64,000 nt of DNA from Bubalus kerabau (lineage: Eukaryota; Chordata; Mammalia; Artiodactyla; Bovidae), in the NCBI RefSeq assembly GCF_029407905.1, contig NC_073633.1, forward strand, positions 24,752,501 through 24,816,500. Reading direction: 5' to 3'. Made by a program: the position numbers and the translations under genes. The notes under the pieces were generated by a model. That model made no database searches, was not told the DNA's origin, and saw only the letters and a list, made by a program, of their open reading frames with translations. How positions within the stretch are numbered: position 1 is the stretch's first letter; every line of letters starts with the position of its first letter. Positions 21,506 to 31,925 of this stretch are shown piece by piece.

Positions 21506-22139
21506 CTCCAAACAGCCCTGGTCAAGGCAGTCCCTGCAAGGTATCCAAATCCGTTTTGAAAAAGCAGGCAGTTAGTTTGCTCACTAATTACCAGCCTCAC
21601 TATGGACATCCTCAGAAGATACTTCTTTCCTAATTAAAACAGCAGGGTGATTGCAGGCTCTGGGCAGTATCCTGCACCTCTCCTGGCAGGAGCTAGAGGC
21701 AGGCAAAGGTGTTTCATTAGAAAATAATTGAGGAAGGGGGGCAGTCGTGGTGCCCACTACCTCCTAGAAGAGTAATTTGAAGGCCTGCAATTTAGATGCA
21801 AAATGAAACAGCAAATTCAAGAAAAAAATAATTAAGTCCCTGATCTGTTTCCCGATGTCAGGGCCCAGGCCTCACCTGGCCAGTCTTCCTCCCACTCTCT
21901 CCTGCATGGCTATAAACTCAGCTAAGAGGAAGCTCTGCCCAGCGCCTGCTCAGGTAAACTTTGGCTTCCTACTCTCTGCGGACAGGAAGGTGGTGACTCA
22001 GGGGTGGCCCTGGGACTATGTGGAGTCACTTTACTTCCAGAAACACACAACATCTTGGCCCACACCAGCCTCAAGGTCTTGGGACTTCTTTGGCATGTTT
22101 GGGTTGCTGAATGTGACATGGCCCACTTATTGCATTCCA
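21506..22139. other. Single-copy DNA, TAAT-rich in its first half
   Basis: No repeat recognised. 21510-21845 carries many homeodomain-type words (listed separately). 21850-22139 is ordinary mixed sequence. Confidence 0.45.
21575..21842. promoter_or_regulatory. TAAT-rich candidate enhancer stretch
   Basis: At least five TAATT-type cores lie in about 270 bp of non-repeat DNA: 'ctaattacc', 'cctaattaaaac', 'aataattgagg', 'gtaatttgaagg', 'aataattaagtcc'. Clusters like this are common in conserved developmental enhancers, but conservation cannot be judged here. Confidence 0.22.
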
Positions 22140-22600
22140 GTACCTGTTCTCTCCATTTTTTCTTAGTAACAGAACCTCGGTGTTATTCCCAGTAGCAATA
22201 TATCTAGCTGAAAGACTATATTTCCCAGGCTTCCTTACACCTAGAAGTCACCAATGATATATAAGCAGTAGTGTGGATGTTTGAGAATATTCCTTAAGGG
22301 GAAGATAGACAGATGACATGTGCTCTTTTACACTATCTTCCTGATTTCTTCTCCTTGCCTGGGATGTAGAAGTGATGGTTGGAGCTCAGTAGCCATTTTG
22401 GACCCTCGAGGATGAATGCTGTCTGCTAAGGATAGTGTGTCAAAAGATAGAAGGAACACAGATCCTTATTCACCATGGACCTACAATAACACCTTGGACT
22501 GCTTAAATCCAGACTTCTCATTTGACAGACTGAACCTCTAATTTGCTTAAGCCACTGTTTCTGTTATTAGCAGCTGAATACAAATCCTAACTAATGCACT
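22140..22600 (+). repeat. Old LTR-like remnant, family uncertain
   Basis: 'tatatttcccaggcttccttacac ... ggatgtagaagtgatggttggagctcagtagccattttggacc ... gaacctctaatttgcttaagccactgtttctgttattagcagctgaatacaaatcctaactaatgcac' resembles the 3' part of an old mammalian LTR-type repeat (ERVL-MaLR-like). Non-coding. Confidence 0.45.
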
Positions 22601-22974
22601 GACTCCTTTGAAAGTTTGATAAATGGATCCCACTCCACAAACACATATATCTGCAAGAAGGCATGGACACATATGTGTACATACACACACATACAATTTT
22701 AGTGGGGGAGACGCAGTCACAAACATTCTCTAAGCAAGGAGTTCAACCATCTCCTCAGTCCACCACCCCAGGTTTTAGTCACTATGGCTCATGGGGACTT
22801 GGGAGTATAAACCCATGATCTGGCATCTATAATTTGCTTTATTGACAGCCTTTTTGCTTTTAATGCTGTTAGATCAAATTTCTGTATCATGGAATAGAAG
22901 AGAACCCAGGACCTGCCCTTTCCAAGACCTGGGGGAAAACAGACTCACACAGCCTGGTTTATTACCAGTACAAA
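22601..22974. other. Single-copy DNA
   Basis: A loose CA/TA-rich patch at about 22640-22695. No gene recognised. Confidence 0.4.
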
Positions 22975-23184
22975 AGTGAAAGTAAAAGAGTCACTCAGTC
23001 GTGTCTCTTTGAGACCCCATGGACTGTAGCCCACCAGGCTCCTCTGTCCATGAAATTCTCCAGGCAAGAATACTGGAGTGGGTTGCCATCCCCTTCTCCA
23101 GGGGATCTTCCCCACCCAGGGATCTAACCCAGGTCTCTTGCACTGCTGACAGATTCTTTACCATCCAAGCCACAAGGGAAGTCC
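22975..23184 (-). mobile_element. Bov-tA SINE, antisense
   Basis: Starts with the tail 'agtgaaagtaaaagagtcactcagtcgtgtc' and ends with 'ccaagccacaagggaag'. About 7 bases of the usual 'cgactctttgcgacc' block are missing. No clear TSD. Confidence 0.9.
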
Positions 23185-23446
23185 TATATCATCAGTGTAG
23201 AGGGGATAAAATCTAGGTCCTTGGAGCCAGGAGGTGCTCTGGGACTCAGAGGAGGCAGTGGCCTGAAGGAACTAGAAGTGATTTCCTGGAGGAAGAAGGA
23301 ACCCTGGGCCTGGAAGGGCCACCTGCAGGCAGCAAGACTTGAGAAGGAGAGATGGAGAGGGGACAGAGGCCACCTGAAGGCAGAGGCTAAGAAAACAATG
23401 CTAAAGAGACCTCGACCTCTGTGTCCACAGGGAACCGAGCAGAAGG
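23185..23446. other. Purine-rich single-copy spacer
   Basis: About 260 bp of A/G-rich sequence between two Bov-tA copies in the same orientation. No gene recognised. Confidence 0.4.
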
Positions 23447-23545
23447 CCATTCCCTTCTCCAGGGGATCTTCCTGAGCCAGGGATCAAACTCGGGTCTCCT
23501 GCATTGCAGGCAGATTCTTTATACCATCTGAGCCCTCTAAAAAGC
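23447..23545 (-). mobile_element. Bov-tA SINE head fragment, antisense
   Basis: Only the head half is present: 'ccattcccttctccaggggatcttcctgagccagggatcaaactcgggtctcctgcattgcaggcagattctttataccatctgagcc'. The BovB-derived tail half is absent. Unusual, since retroposons normally lose the 5' end. Confidence 0.8.
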
Positions 23546-25179
23546 CCTCCTCCTCTCACCTGTCCTTCCCTCCTCCGCACCGCCCCCCCACCCCAGCCAG
23601 GTGGAGGTCAGAGAGACACAAACAACCCACGGTTTCCAATTAATTTTTAATTGCAACTTGAAATTCTTAATTGCAGCTGAAATGCTATCACTGGTGAAAG
23701 CGTGATGGTGGGGGTGGAGGCGGGGGTGACCCAGTTAAAGATGCTCAGCCCCTGCTGTACTGGCCACTGAGCACTGAGCCAGCAGAGGAGGGGGCCAGAG
23801 GGCAGGTTAAGCCTGGCAGGATGGTGTGACAGTGTAGTACCCTAGCGCCCTGGACTGCCCCTTTGGTAGCTAGAGGCAGGCGCTTTGGCCTGTCCTCAGT
23901 GAAGGGCTACCTGAAAGTCCCCTTTATCAGTATCTCATTATGGCCGTCGAGGGCCCTAACAGGAAAGAGCTGCAGGCTCCATCAGGCCACTTAGAGGCCT
24001 TTACTGGAGCAGCGCCCAGAAGCAGAAACCCTCTGGGGTGGAAGGCCTTCAAGGGCCCCATAGGAGACCAAGACTGTTTCCAGGGAGACCCAGACCCTGC
24101 AGAGGTGGTGGAGGTGACTGATTAGAGATTAGAGCCCAACATGTACTCGGCGGGGTGGGTGGATGCAGGGCAACTTGGAAGTGGGCTGAGCAGTTGTCCA
24201 GGTTTACCTGAAACTGAGGGGTTTCCTGGAATGTGGGATTTTGGGTGCTAAAACAAGGAAAGCCTCAGGCAAACTATGATGAGTGGTCGCTCTAGTTGGA
24301 CACAGTTAGTGCCTTTGACAGCACTAGTTTTGGGGAGTGAGTAGCTGCCGTGTGGCTCCTTCTGGGCGGTGGGACCTCCTAACTATAGGAGGGAGGGGCC
24401 ACCCTTTCTCCCACCCTGGCCCTTGACCCGTAGTGGCCAACACCGTGACCCACAGGGCTGTCAGTGCCACTAGTACCCTGGGCATTTCACCCACTGCCTA
24501 CACTCCATCCACCTGGAGCAGGAGACAGACGTGAACTCTGGACCCGCTGCTTCACAAACAGCCTGGCATTTATCAGGAGGAAGGCATGTGCCTGGGCTGA
24601 GCCTCAGTTTCCCCATCTGCCTTCCCCCTTGCCCAGGAGCGGCCAGGACCAGGTAGGGGTGTGGCTGGGCAGAGGAGCTCCAGGCCAGTGGGAGGCCAGG
24701 GAAGTACTGCCTGGGCCTCAAAGCCTGTCAAGAGGAAAGAGCTCTCAGATTGCGGGAGAGACCCCCACCCCACCCAGATGGTGATGGGGGCAGGGTGTCC
24801 AAGATGGAGCTGGCTGTGACATGTGCCTGCTGCCCCCTCCCAGGCTGCATTTGCAAACTCTTCGGAGAAGGCAGTTGGTTCTCCACGGGAGCTATTACCT
24901 GAGACCTGACAGCTAATGACAACAGAAAGCCTGCAACTTGGCTTCCCTCCCTGGGTTTGCCTGGAAGCCTGCGTGGGGCTGCCGGGCAGGAGCGGGGGCT
25001 GGGCAGGAAGGGGTCTGCCGCTGGCTGCATTAGGGCCTGGGGAGGAGCTGGGCGAGGGGTAGCAGCTGGAGTAGGGGCGGGGACTAGAGGGGTGAGGGTA
25101 TTGAGAAGCATAGGCTTTTTTGGCGAATTGGGGGAGGGTCTGACAAGCAAGCTCTGCCTGATATCTCCTCCTTCCCTTC
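23546..25179. other. Single-copy DNA, locally G+C-rich
   Basis: Includes the TAATT pair at 23637-23680 (listed separately), a faint MIR core near 24592-24628 and a G+C-rich stretch at 24950-25110 with an open minus-strand frame of about 150 codons that lacks any family signature. Confidence 0.4.
23637..23680. promoter_or_regulatory. Paired TTAATTGCA sites
   Basis: Two identical TTAATTGCA words (23647-23655 and 23667-23675) are exactly 20 bp apart, about two helical turns, next to a CCAATTAAT word. This spacing would put two homeodomain-type sites on one face of the helix. Inference only. Confidence 0.25.
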
Positions 25180-25320
25180 GTTCACTCATTCATTCAACGG
25201 AAGCTTACTGAGCAGCTACCACGTGCAGGCCCCATTCTGGGTGCTGGGGGATCTCAGGAAAGAAACAGACCAAAGTCAGAATACCTGTCCTTGGAGCAGG
25301 TGGCAGTCTCCCCAAGAGTG
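25180..25320 (-). repeat. L2 LINE 3' end, antisense
   Basis: 'cactcattcattcaacggaagcttactgagcagctaccacgtgcaggccccattctgggtgctgggggatctcagg ... cctgtccttggagcaggtggcagtctcc' is the complement of the L2 3' end with its GAATGA terminus. Confidence 0.75.
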
Positions 25321-25844
25321 TGGTTCCCGGACCCCCTTGGCCAGGCTTCCTCCCCGGCAGTGCCCCTAACTTCTCCATCTCCGGTTCAGGTCTGCAGTAA
25401 GGCAGAAGCTGGGGCTTTGAAGCCTGAGGAGGGCGACGGGGCCTGTCTGTCCGTGGATGTCATGCTTTCCATCTCCCCAGCCCTGAATGAGGCCTGATAT
25501 AGCCAAAGCTGCTTCAACCTCAGCAGTAGCCCTGACCCCCAGAGCTTACCAGGCATTCCAACGATCTAGGAACCCCTCTGGGATGCCTCAAGCACCCTAC
25601 TCCATACAGTCAAAACTTACCTGTCCTGGTCCCTCCCCTTCAGGTGGCCCCTGGGAGTCCATGGGGCTCAAGGGCTTGATGAAACAATCAAGTGCACATT
25701 CACGATGGAGTCCTCAACCATGCACGCTGCTCCTTTCTGTGCCTCCAAAGCCCTGCCCTTGAAGAGCCCAGAGACGGGTGGGGGGAGGGCTGGGGTCCTC
25801 AAATGCATGTGGTACCATTTGAGCACTGTGCCTGAGTAACAGAG
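25321..25844. other. Single-copy DNA
   Basis: No repeat or gene recognised. Confidence 0.4.
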
Positions 25845-26075
25845 ACCCCCTATGATGTGCCAAGTGCGATACTGGCATTTTATGTAGATGACCTACTTAT
25901 GCTCATGAGAACTCTATGGAGTAGGTTTTGTCCTATCCCCATTTAACAGATGAAGACACTGAGGTGTAGGGAGGTTCCCTGACTTGTCCATGATCCTTCG
26001 GTTAGGGGCGGGGAGCTTGCACACAAGCCCAGGGATCTCACTGCGGAGCCCACGCTCCTATGACCCACATCGTGC
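25845..26075 (-). repeat. MIR SINE, antisense, nearly full length
   Basis: 'tgatgtgccaagtgcgatactggcattttatgtagatgacc ... catgagaactctatggagtaggttttgtcctatccccatttaacagatgaagacactgaggtgtagggaggttccctgacttgtcc ... cacacaagcccagggatctcactgcggagcccacgctcc' spans the whole MIR. Confidence 0.85.
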
Positions 26076-26349
26076 TCTCCTGAGGCGCAGGTCATGCCCT
26101 GCTCTCAACAGGGCAAGGTGGGGAAGAGAGCACGTGAGCTCCTCAGTGCTTGCAGGGCAGGGTTCCTGTGGGTGGGGTACTTGGCAAAGGCTCCTAGGGG
26201 AGAGAGGATCCTCCTCAAGGGCACACCCTGAGCAGACCCCTGCCTGGGACCTGCTCCCAGGCAGGGCCCCACAGCGCCTCTGCTCTCTCTTAAAGGCTGA
26301 ACAAAAGAACACGACATGGATCTACCACTGGCCCTTCCAGGGTGTGTAG

Positions 26350-26440
26350 TTTGTTCAGAGATGAAGAGCAAGGGCATTACCAGGAAAGGGAACAGCATAA
26401 GCTAAGGCCTGCAGGTGAGGGTGACTGCTGGGGCCTTCCT
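26350..26440 (-). repeat. L2 LINE fragment, antisense
   Basis: 'gcattaccaggaaagggaacagcataagctaaggcctgcaggtgagg' matches the complement of the L2 segment around 'ggcattccaggcagagggaacagcatgtgcaaaggc'. Confidence 0.5.
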
Positions 26441-28264
26441 AGAGAGGAAGAGAAGGCCTGACTTGGTGGGGAGGGGTGCTCAAGACCCACAGGCCAGGGT
26501 CAAGTTGAACTGGTTAGGCTGAGGCCAAGGGAGATACTGGCAGTCAGGCCACTAAGCCAGCCGAGTAGCGACCTCTGCTTTGGCCTGACTTGAGTCCATA
26601 GACCTGAGAATCTGGGAATAGCTGGGCTAACAGAGCCTTTCCAGATCAGGTGGCCCAACACATCTTATGCTCCTGGGAAATAGGAGGCCCAGGGAGGGAA
26701 GGGCAGCTTGCAGGCCTCCCTACCTCCTTCTGCTGGTGTGTGGCGGTCCCAGGGGAACAGCAGGCAGGAAACACTATCTGAGGTTTCCAACCATCCAGGA
26801 GGAAGCCTGAAAAGATAAATCCTTGGCAGAGAGGCATAGACTAAGGCCTAGAAAGGACAGAGGCAGACCTCCTGGCCCCTGACTGCCTGCTTTGGCCCCT
26901 TGCAGGCCAGACTCTTTTTTTCAGTCCACATCTTGGCTCAGCAGCCCTGGCACCAGGGATGACCTCCCTGTTCCTTTCTGTCTCTCCAAATGTCCCTTAG
27001 ATTGGCTGGACCTTTATCTGTGGTTGGATGCAGCCCCAGGCTCTACTTTCTCCAAGAATTCTCCCAAGATCGCCACCACCTGCCAACCTCTCACTTCCTT
27101 GAGTGGCTTTTAGCCTGAGTCTGTTCTGTTGAAAGGAATGGGATGGTGTGAAATCAGGATTTCTTCCTCTGTCCTTCCACAGGCCTGCATTCCTCCCCTG
27201 CTATGCCCTGACCTCCCTAAGGTGATGAGTTTATCATAGGCTGATCTTCTTCCTCCCCTATCCCCCCAGAGCAGCCATGCTGGAGAGAAGGCCATCAAGC
27301 CCTGGTCTGCAGGAAAAGCCAAAGCAGGGCCCCTCGCCTCCATCCCATCCTGCCTGCCCTCGTCACCTGCATGGCAGAGAGATGGCCTCTGCTCCTGCAG
27401 TGGGACCACTAGGCTTTAGGCATGAGATTAGGTGACTTTAACCTCCACTACACTCACTCCTCAGACCAGCCCCCTCCCCAGCCCTTCATGGATCACTTCA
27501 GGGTCAGACAGGCACATGTGGCTATTAGCCCAGAGTCTGTAACACACCCCTACCGGGGCTCATCCAGTCTCTCTCACATGTCTCCAGTGACAGGCTGCTC
27601 ACTGCTTGTAGCATCACTCCACATCTCGCCTGGGCTGGTCAGCATCTGTGTCTCTTTAAGTCAGCAGTGCCTGGTGCCAGAGATGCTGACACCAGGTCCA
27701 AAGCGGAGCAGAATAAAGGCTGGACAACTCATTGTTGGCACATAGAAACAGGACCAGCCTTTGCTCTCCACCCTGGCTGTTGAGTCTTTTGTCTGGGTAG
27801 CATCGCATCACCCATCTGCCCTCCCTCCCTCCTTGCTCTGTGTGATTTTCTTCTCCTTCTCCCCCACTTCCTTGTATCTAAGGATTGCATGAGTCACTTC
27901 ACTTTGAGCTGCCAGATGTCGAATGCAGTTGGGCTGAGTGGAAGCCAATTTTTTCCTTTTACTCAAAGAGAGTCCAGGGCTGATGGAAGCCCCCAACATC
28001 GTCATCCTGGATTTTTTACATCCTGGATTTTTTACAAGGGTTGGCATGGTTGTGCCAGTTAGCGCTACATCTCCAGGGTTCTGACCAGTGCCTCCTCCAT
28101 TGCCAGCTTGGATTCTCCTGCTGGTCCAGGGCAGGGGGCCAGGCCAGCCTGTGCCGTCTAGGGCACACTCAGGGCCAGCGCCCTCCCCCAGCCCCTCGGG
28201 CACAGCTGATCTGAGAGGAGCCAGGGCCCGGGGCCCACCCCCGCTCCCACCGGGGAGTTTTCAG
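26441..28264. other. Single-copy DNA
   Basis: No gene recognised. Contains a tandemly doubled 16-mer at 28005-28036 (listed separately) and several open frames of 70-130 codons without support. Confidence 0.4.
28005..28036. repeat. Perfect tandem 16-bp duplication
   Basis: TCCTGGATTTTTTACA occurs twice in immediate succession with no mismatch, consistent with a recent replication-slippage event. Confidence 0.9.
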
Positions 28265-28400
28265 CAAGAGCCTCCTATGCACCAGCTCCGTGCTGGTGCT
28301 GTGGGGGAGACAGGAAGAAATAAAGCAGGCCCTCGCCTTCAAGGAATTGGCAGTCTGTTTAGGGAGACAAAATTCATACAAACAGTGGTTCATGTTTTTC
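28265..28400 (-). repeat. L2 LINE 3' end, antisense
   Basis: 'cctatgcaccagctccgtgctggtgctgtgggggagacaggaagaaataaagcaggccctcgccttcaaggaattggcagtctgtttagggagacaaaattcatacaaac' is the antisense L2 3' end. Confidence 0.7.
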
Positions 28401-28424
28401 AGTCTGGATTGTGCCTCTTTCTTC

Positions 28425-28590
28425 CACACGATCTCATTTAGTTCTCACAGCTCTTCAGCGTGGTGGTATTATCCTCACTTGACAGACAGGAAGAACGGGG
28501 CTGGGGAGGTTAAGTGACTCATCCAAGGTCACACGGGTGGCGGTGGTGGTGGTGGTGGAGCTGAACCTCAGCCTCTTCCATCCATTGGGC
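28425..28590 (-). repeat. MIR SINE, antisense, with internal (GGT)n
   Basis: 'acgatctcatttagttctcacagctcttcagcgtggtggtattatcctcacttgacagacaggaagaacgggg' and 'ggaggttaagtgactcatccaaggtcacacgg' are the antisense MIR. A GGT/GGC trinucleotide run occupies about 28537-28557, where MIR normally reads 'ctagtaagtgg'. Confidence 0.85.
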
Positions 28591-28728
28591 CCCCATCCTC
28601 ACTATGTGGTCAGGTTGGAGGAGACACAGAGACAAGTTGCCGGACAAGAGGCCCACTGTCCTCTTTCCCACAGCTGAGACTGGGCTCTGCTCCTTTGCCA
28701 TGAGGATCTATCTGTCTTGAGCAATTCT

Positions 28729-29006
28729 TTTTTTTTTTTTAATATTTATTTATTTAGTTTTGGGTGCTGTCGGGTCTCAGTTGCGATACTCGGGATCTTC
28801 CTTGCAGCGCGCAGACTCTCTAGCTGTGGTGTGCGAGGTCCAGAGTGCATGGGTTCTGGACTTGGTGGCACACAGGCTCTCTAGTTGTGGTGCCCAGGCT
28901 TTGTTGCCCCATGGCATGTGGAATCTTAGTTCCCTGATCAGGAATTGAACCTGCCTCCCCTGCATTGGAAGGCAGATTCTTAACCCCTGGACCACCAGAG
29001 AAGTTC
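28729..29006 (-). mobile_element. CHR-type SINE, antisense, with 17-bp TSD
   Basis: Poly-T and 'aatatttatttatttagttttgggtgctgtcgggtctcagttgcgatactcggg' begin the complement of CHR-1. The tRNA-like head complement ('cttaacccctggaccaccagagaag') ends it. The TSD CTGTCTTGAGCAATTCT is perfect over 17 bp (28712-28728 and 29007-29023), suggesting a fairly young insertion or slow flank decay. Confidence 0.95.
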
Positions 29007-29023
29007 CTGTCTTGAGCAATTCT

Positions 29024-29545
29024 AGAGGTGCTTGGCAGGCTAGAGAGATTATATGTTGGGGAGTATGGAAGTGGGAGTTAGGCCTTCTTAGTTTGAGTTC
29101 CCTTGAAAGCAAAATTTGAGGCCAGGACTTGGGTGCCTGTGGTGTATTTGGGAGGGAGTGTCAGGAAGCAGGAGGGAGGGGTTGGGGTGATAGACGGGAA
29201 AGGCAGGAAAGATGATATATAGGAGCATTAGCAGAGAAGCCAAGGTACGGACTGGGCTGTGCTCCCTAAGACCTCTCCAACTGTTTGCCCACTGATGGAA
29301 GGCTGGAACACTTATCTACTGGCTCCCGTCCCCCATGGGCTGGGGGGTGCCCCAGATGGGTGTTCACTCCTCTGCCCGCCTGGATCACACTTGCTCATGA
29401 GCCCAGCAGGCTCCTAGGGCACCGGAAAGAAAGCAGAAAGATCGGCAGCAAATCCTTGAGGTGGACACTGAGCTGGCGTAGAACTGTCCCTTCCTCTGGC
29501 CAAGCCAGAATTGGCCTCTGCTACAGGGGGTTAGGTGAGTTCAGT
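29024..29545. other. Single-copy DNA
   Basis: No repeat or gene recognised. Confidence 0.4.
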
Positions 29546-29661
29546 GTGTGTGTGTGCTAAGCCACCTAGTCGTGTCTGACTTTGTGACCCCATGGACTGT
29601 AGCTCACCAGGCTCCTCTGTCCATGGGATTCTCCAGGCAACAATACTGGAGTGGGTTGCAT
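29546..29661 (-). mobile_element. Bov-tA/Bov-A SINE tail fragment, antisense
   Basis: A short (GT)n tail is followed by 'gctaagccacctagtcgtgtctgactttgtgacc ... gggattctccaggcaacaatactggagtgggttgc'. The head is absent, as expected for 5' truncation. Confidence 0.88.
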
Positions 29662-30849
29662 GGTTTTAGAACCACAAAATTCTGGACACTACTGCTGCCA
29701 TAGAAACCCCAGCTCAGTGATCCAGAGGGTGGGCTCTATGGAGCAGTTCCTGGCAGGTGCCCAGCCGGGTGCCCTGGAGTGCAGTGGAGAGTGAAGAAGA
29801 AAAGTCAGAGGAGGAGGGGAAGGACAAGACGTCTACACACTCTTGATTCATTTTCCTTGTGGTCAGCCTCAGTTACCTACATATCCTTCTTTCTCAAGAG
29901 TGAGGAGCAGGTCTGAGCTGTCTGTCCTCGGCTCCCAGCATAGAGGAGCTGCCCAGGGAAGCTGCACTGAAAGAATTGGTATGGTGATGACCCAGATGAT
30001 GCTCTTGGCTGCCAAAGGTTGACTCTGGGCCCCTGGGCTCAGCTTAGACGGCACTGGACCTCCAGGGGAGTGAGATGTCGAGGGAGAGCCACCCCTTCCT
30101 AACTGACTAGGGCCTCTGGCTCATAAAACCCTGGGTTCTCTCTTCCTACCACCCTTCCTCTTCCACTTGATTACTTATCTCTAGAATGAAGTAGTTTCAA
30201 GTTGCCAAGTGTTTGGGGGAAAATATCCTGTGTAAGACACATTCCCTCTATAAACTTGTATTGTGTTTTTGATTGTCTCCCATAAAGGAAGAGATGTATC
30301 TTCCAGTTTGTGTTTACGACTGTGTAGCCGAAAAAAAAAAAAAAATCAGTTCTCTCACTTTCCATTTTTTTTCTACCAAACTTCCCCCAGCAGGCTTTCT
30401 GCTGGGCCAACAGGCTACTGCCCAGAGCTCAAGGCTGGCGGTTCCTCTGCTTCATGCAGGCAGCTGGGAGGAGACCCAGCCTCAGGCTGGCTGCCAGCCT
30501 GCCCTAGACTGGCACAGGAGGGTTCTCATCTCGGCCTGTCTCCCAAGTCAAGTCAGCTCCGGAAGGCAGGAGTTGGCTAGAGAATCTGGCGGGCCATCCA
30601 GGCAGAGGGGAGGCTGGCGGGCAGGGAAACAGAGGTTGTCCCTGCCTGCACCTGCACTCTCTCCCAGGCTCAGTGCAGCCTCCAATGGGGGCAGCAAGGT
30701 CTTCTCCCCTCCAGCCTCAAGTGCTTCCACCTCCTATGAGAAGCCCTCCAGATTGCACAGGATAAATGGAACCCCTCGATCTGTTAGCTGCCTTGTTGGA
30801 GCCTCCATCTAGCTTGTCTTCTGTCTGCTGTGGGATTGTTTCAAGTCAT
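29662..30849. other. Single-copy DNA
   Basis: Contains an A15-type run near 30329-30345. The frame of about 180 codons at 30273-30812 passes through that run and has no recognisable domain. No gene called. Confidence 0.4.
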
Positions 30850-31000
30850 GGTCACCCGGTAGTTTAGAGCAAAGTTCCCCCATCAGAACATTCTGGTTTG
30901 AATCCTAGTTCTTCCCTTCCTCACTGTCTGACCTTGAGCTTACCCTTTCAGAGTCTCAATTTCCCCAACTGTCATATCCTATTTTAAGGATTCAAACAGA
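30850..31000 (+). repeat. MIR SINE
   Basis: 'gaacattctggtttgaatcctagttcttcccttcctcactgtctgaccttgagcttaccctttcagagtctcaatttccccaactgtcatatcc' follows the MIR 5' part and core. Confidence 0.75.
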
Positions 31001-31019
31001 CCACCTGATTGAAAACTGA

Positions 31020-31175
31020 ACCCCCTTCCCTGCTTTATTTTTCTCCACTGTGCCTAACACCATCCTATACTTCATTCTGTTTAAGGCTTGTCTGGCCTCA
31101 CTCGAATGGAAGCTCCAGGAGGGCAGGGGTTCCTGTTTCTTCACTGCCGTGTGCCGGGCTCAGAGACGAGGCGCC
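31020..31175 (+). repeat. L2 LINE 3' end
   Basis: 'ccctgctttatttttctccactgtgcctaacaccatcctatacttcattctgtttaaggcttgtctggcc ... gaatggaagctccaggagggcaggggttcctgtttcttcactgccgtgtgcc' is the sense L2 3' end. Confidence 0.75.
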
Positions 31176-31271
31176 ATGGAGCTGGGCGGGAGGACGGGCC
31201 TGAGAGAGAGGGACGAACACGCAGCCCAGAGTCTGTGCGCGGGGAAGGTTGGCTCTGTCCTCTAGCCTTTC

Positions 31272-31400
31272 TGGAGTCTCCGATGGGGCAATCTGATGCG
31301 ACCCCATGGACTACAGCAGGCCAGGCTTCCCTGTCCTTCACTGTCTGCTGGAGTTTGCTCAAACTCATGTCCATTGAGTTGATGCACATGACTTGATGCT
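31272..31400 (-). mobile_element. BovB LINE 3' fragment, antisense
   Basis: 'gatgcgaccccatggactacagcaggccaggcttccctgtccttcactgtctgctggagtttgctcaaactcatgtccattgagttgatg' is the antisense BovB 3' UTR. The terminal tail and the rest of the element are missing. Confidence 0.88.
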
Positions 31401-31715
31401 CTGGTTCTACGAGGTGGAGCAGGGAGGCAGAGGCTTGTATGATTGGCAGACATGGCTTGATTTGCAGAAAGTGACCTTGGGTCAAACTCAACCTCCTTCA
31501 GTCTCACTTTTGAGGTCTATAGTCTGGGTGTAAGTGGAGATTGTGAGCAGAAAGGGGGGTCTCTGGTGGGCTGCACCCTCCCTGGCAGGCCCTTGACTTG
31601 CCAGAAGGCCTGGAAATCACCCTTCACACACCTCTATCTTTCTTCAACCTCCTTCTCACCCTTTATTTTGTCTGCTTCTCATGGCACATCTGTGAGAAAG
31701 CCCCCAGGAGTTATC
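31401..31715. other. Single-copy DNA
   Basis: No repeat or gene recognised. Confidence 0.4.
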
Positions 31716-31724
31716 ATGCTCATT

Positions 31725-31860
31725 AAAAAAATTTTTTTTCCAAGCAGCCTGTGGAATCCCAGTTCCCCAACCAGGGATCAAACCTGCATTCCCTGCACTC
31801 GGAGCACATAGTCTTAACCACTGGACTGCCAGGAAAGTCCCTCTTCTTTAAAAAAAAATA
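31725..31860 (-). mobile_element. CHR-type SINE (short), antisense, inside a MIR
   Basis: Poly-A/T then 'ccaagcagcctgtggaatcccagttccccaaccagggatcaaacctgcattccctgcactcggagcacatagtcttaaccactggactgccaggaaagtcc' is the complement of a short CHR element. The TSD ATGCTCATT (31716-31724 and 31861-31869) corresponds to the antisense MIR word 'ccccatttt', so the target was a MIR. Confidence 0.88.
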
Positions 31861-31925
31861 ATGCTCATTTTAAAGATGAAAAAACTGAGGCCAGTAGGCA
31901 AAACCGTGCCCAGGGTCCCCCAGAG
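31861..31925 (-). repeat. MIR SINE remnant split by a SINE
   Basis: 'gctcattttaaagatgaaaaaactgaggccagtaggcaaaac' resembles 'ccattttacagatgaggaaactgaggc'. The matching 'ggagttatcatgctcatt' lies on the other side of the CHR insertion. Confidence 0.5.

Noticed and set aside
24728..25189. 153-codon minus-strand frame in a G+C-rich stretch
   Set aside because: No family signature, splice sites or promoter evidence. Low stop density explains it.
30273..30812. 179-codon plus-strand frame
   Set aside because: Runs through a poly-A tract giving a lysine run, and has no recognisable domain.
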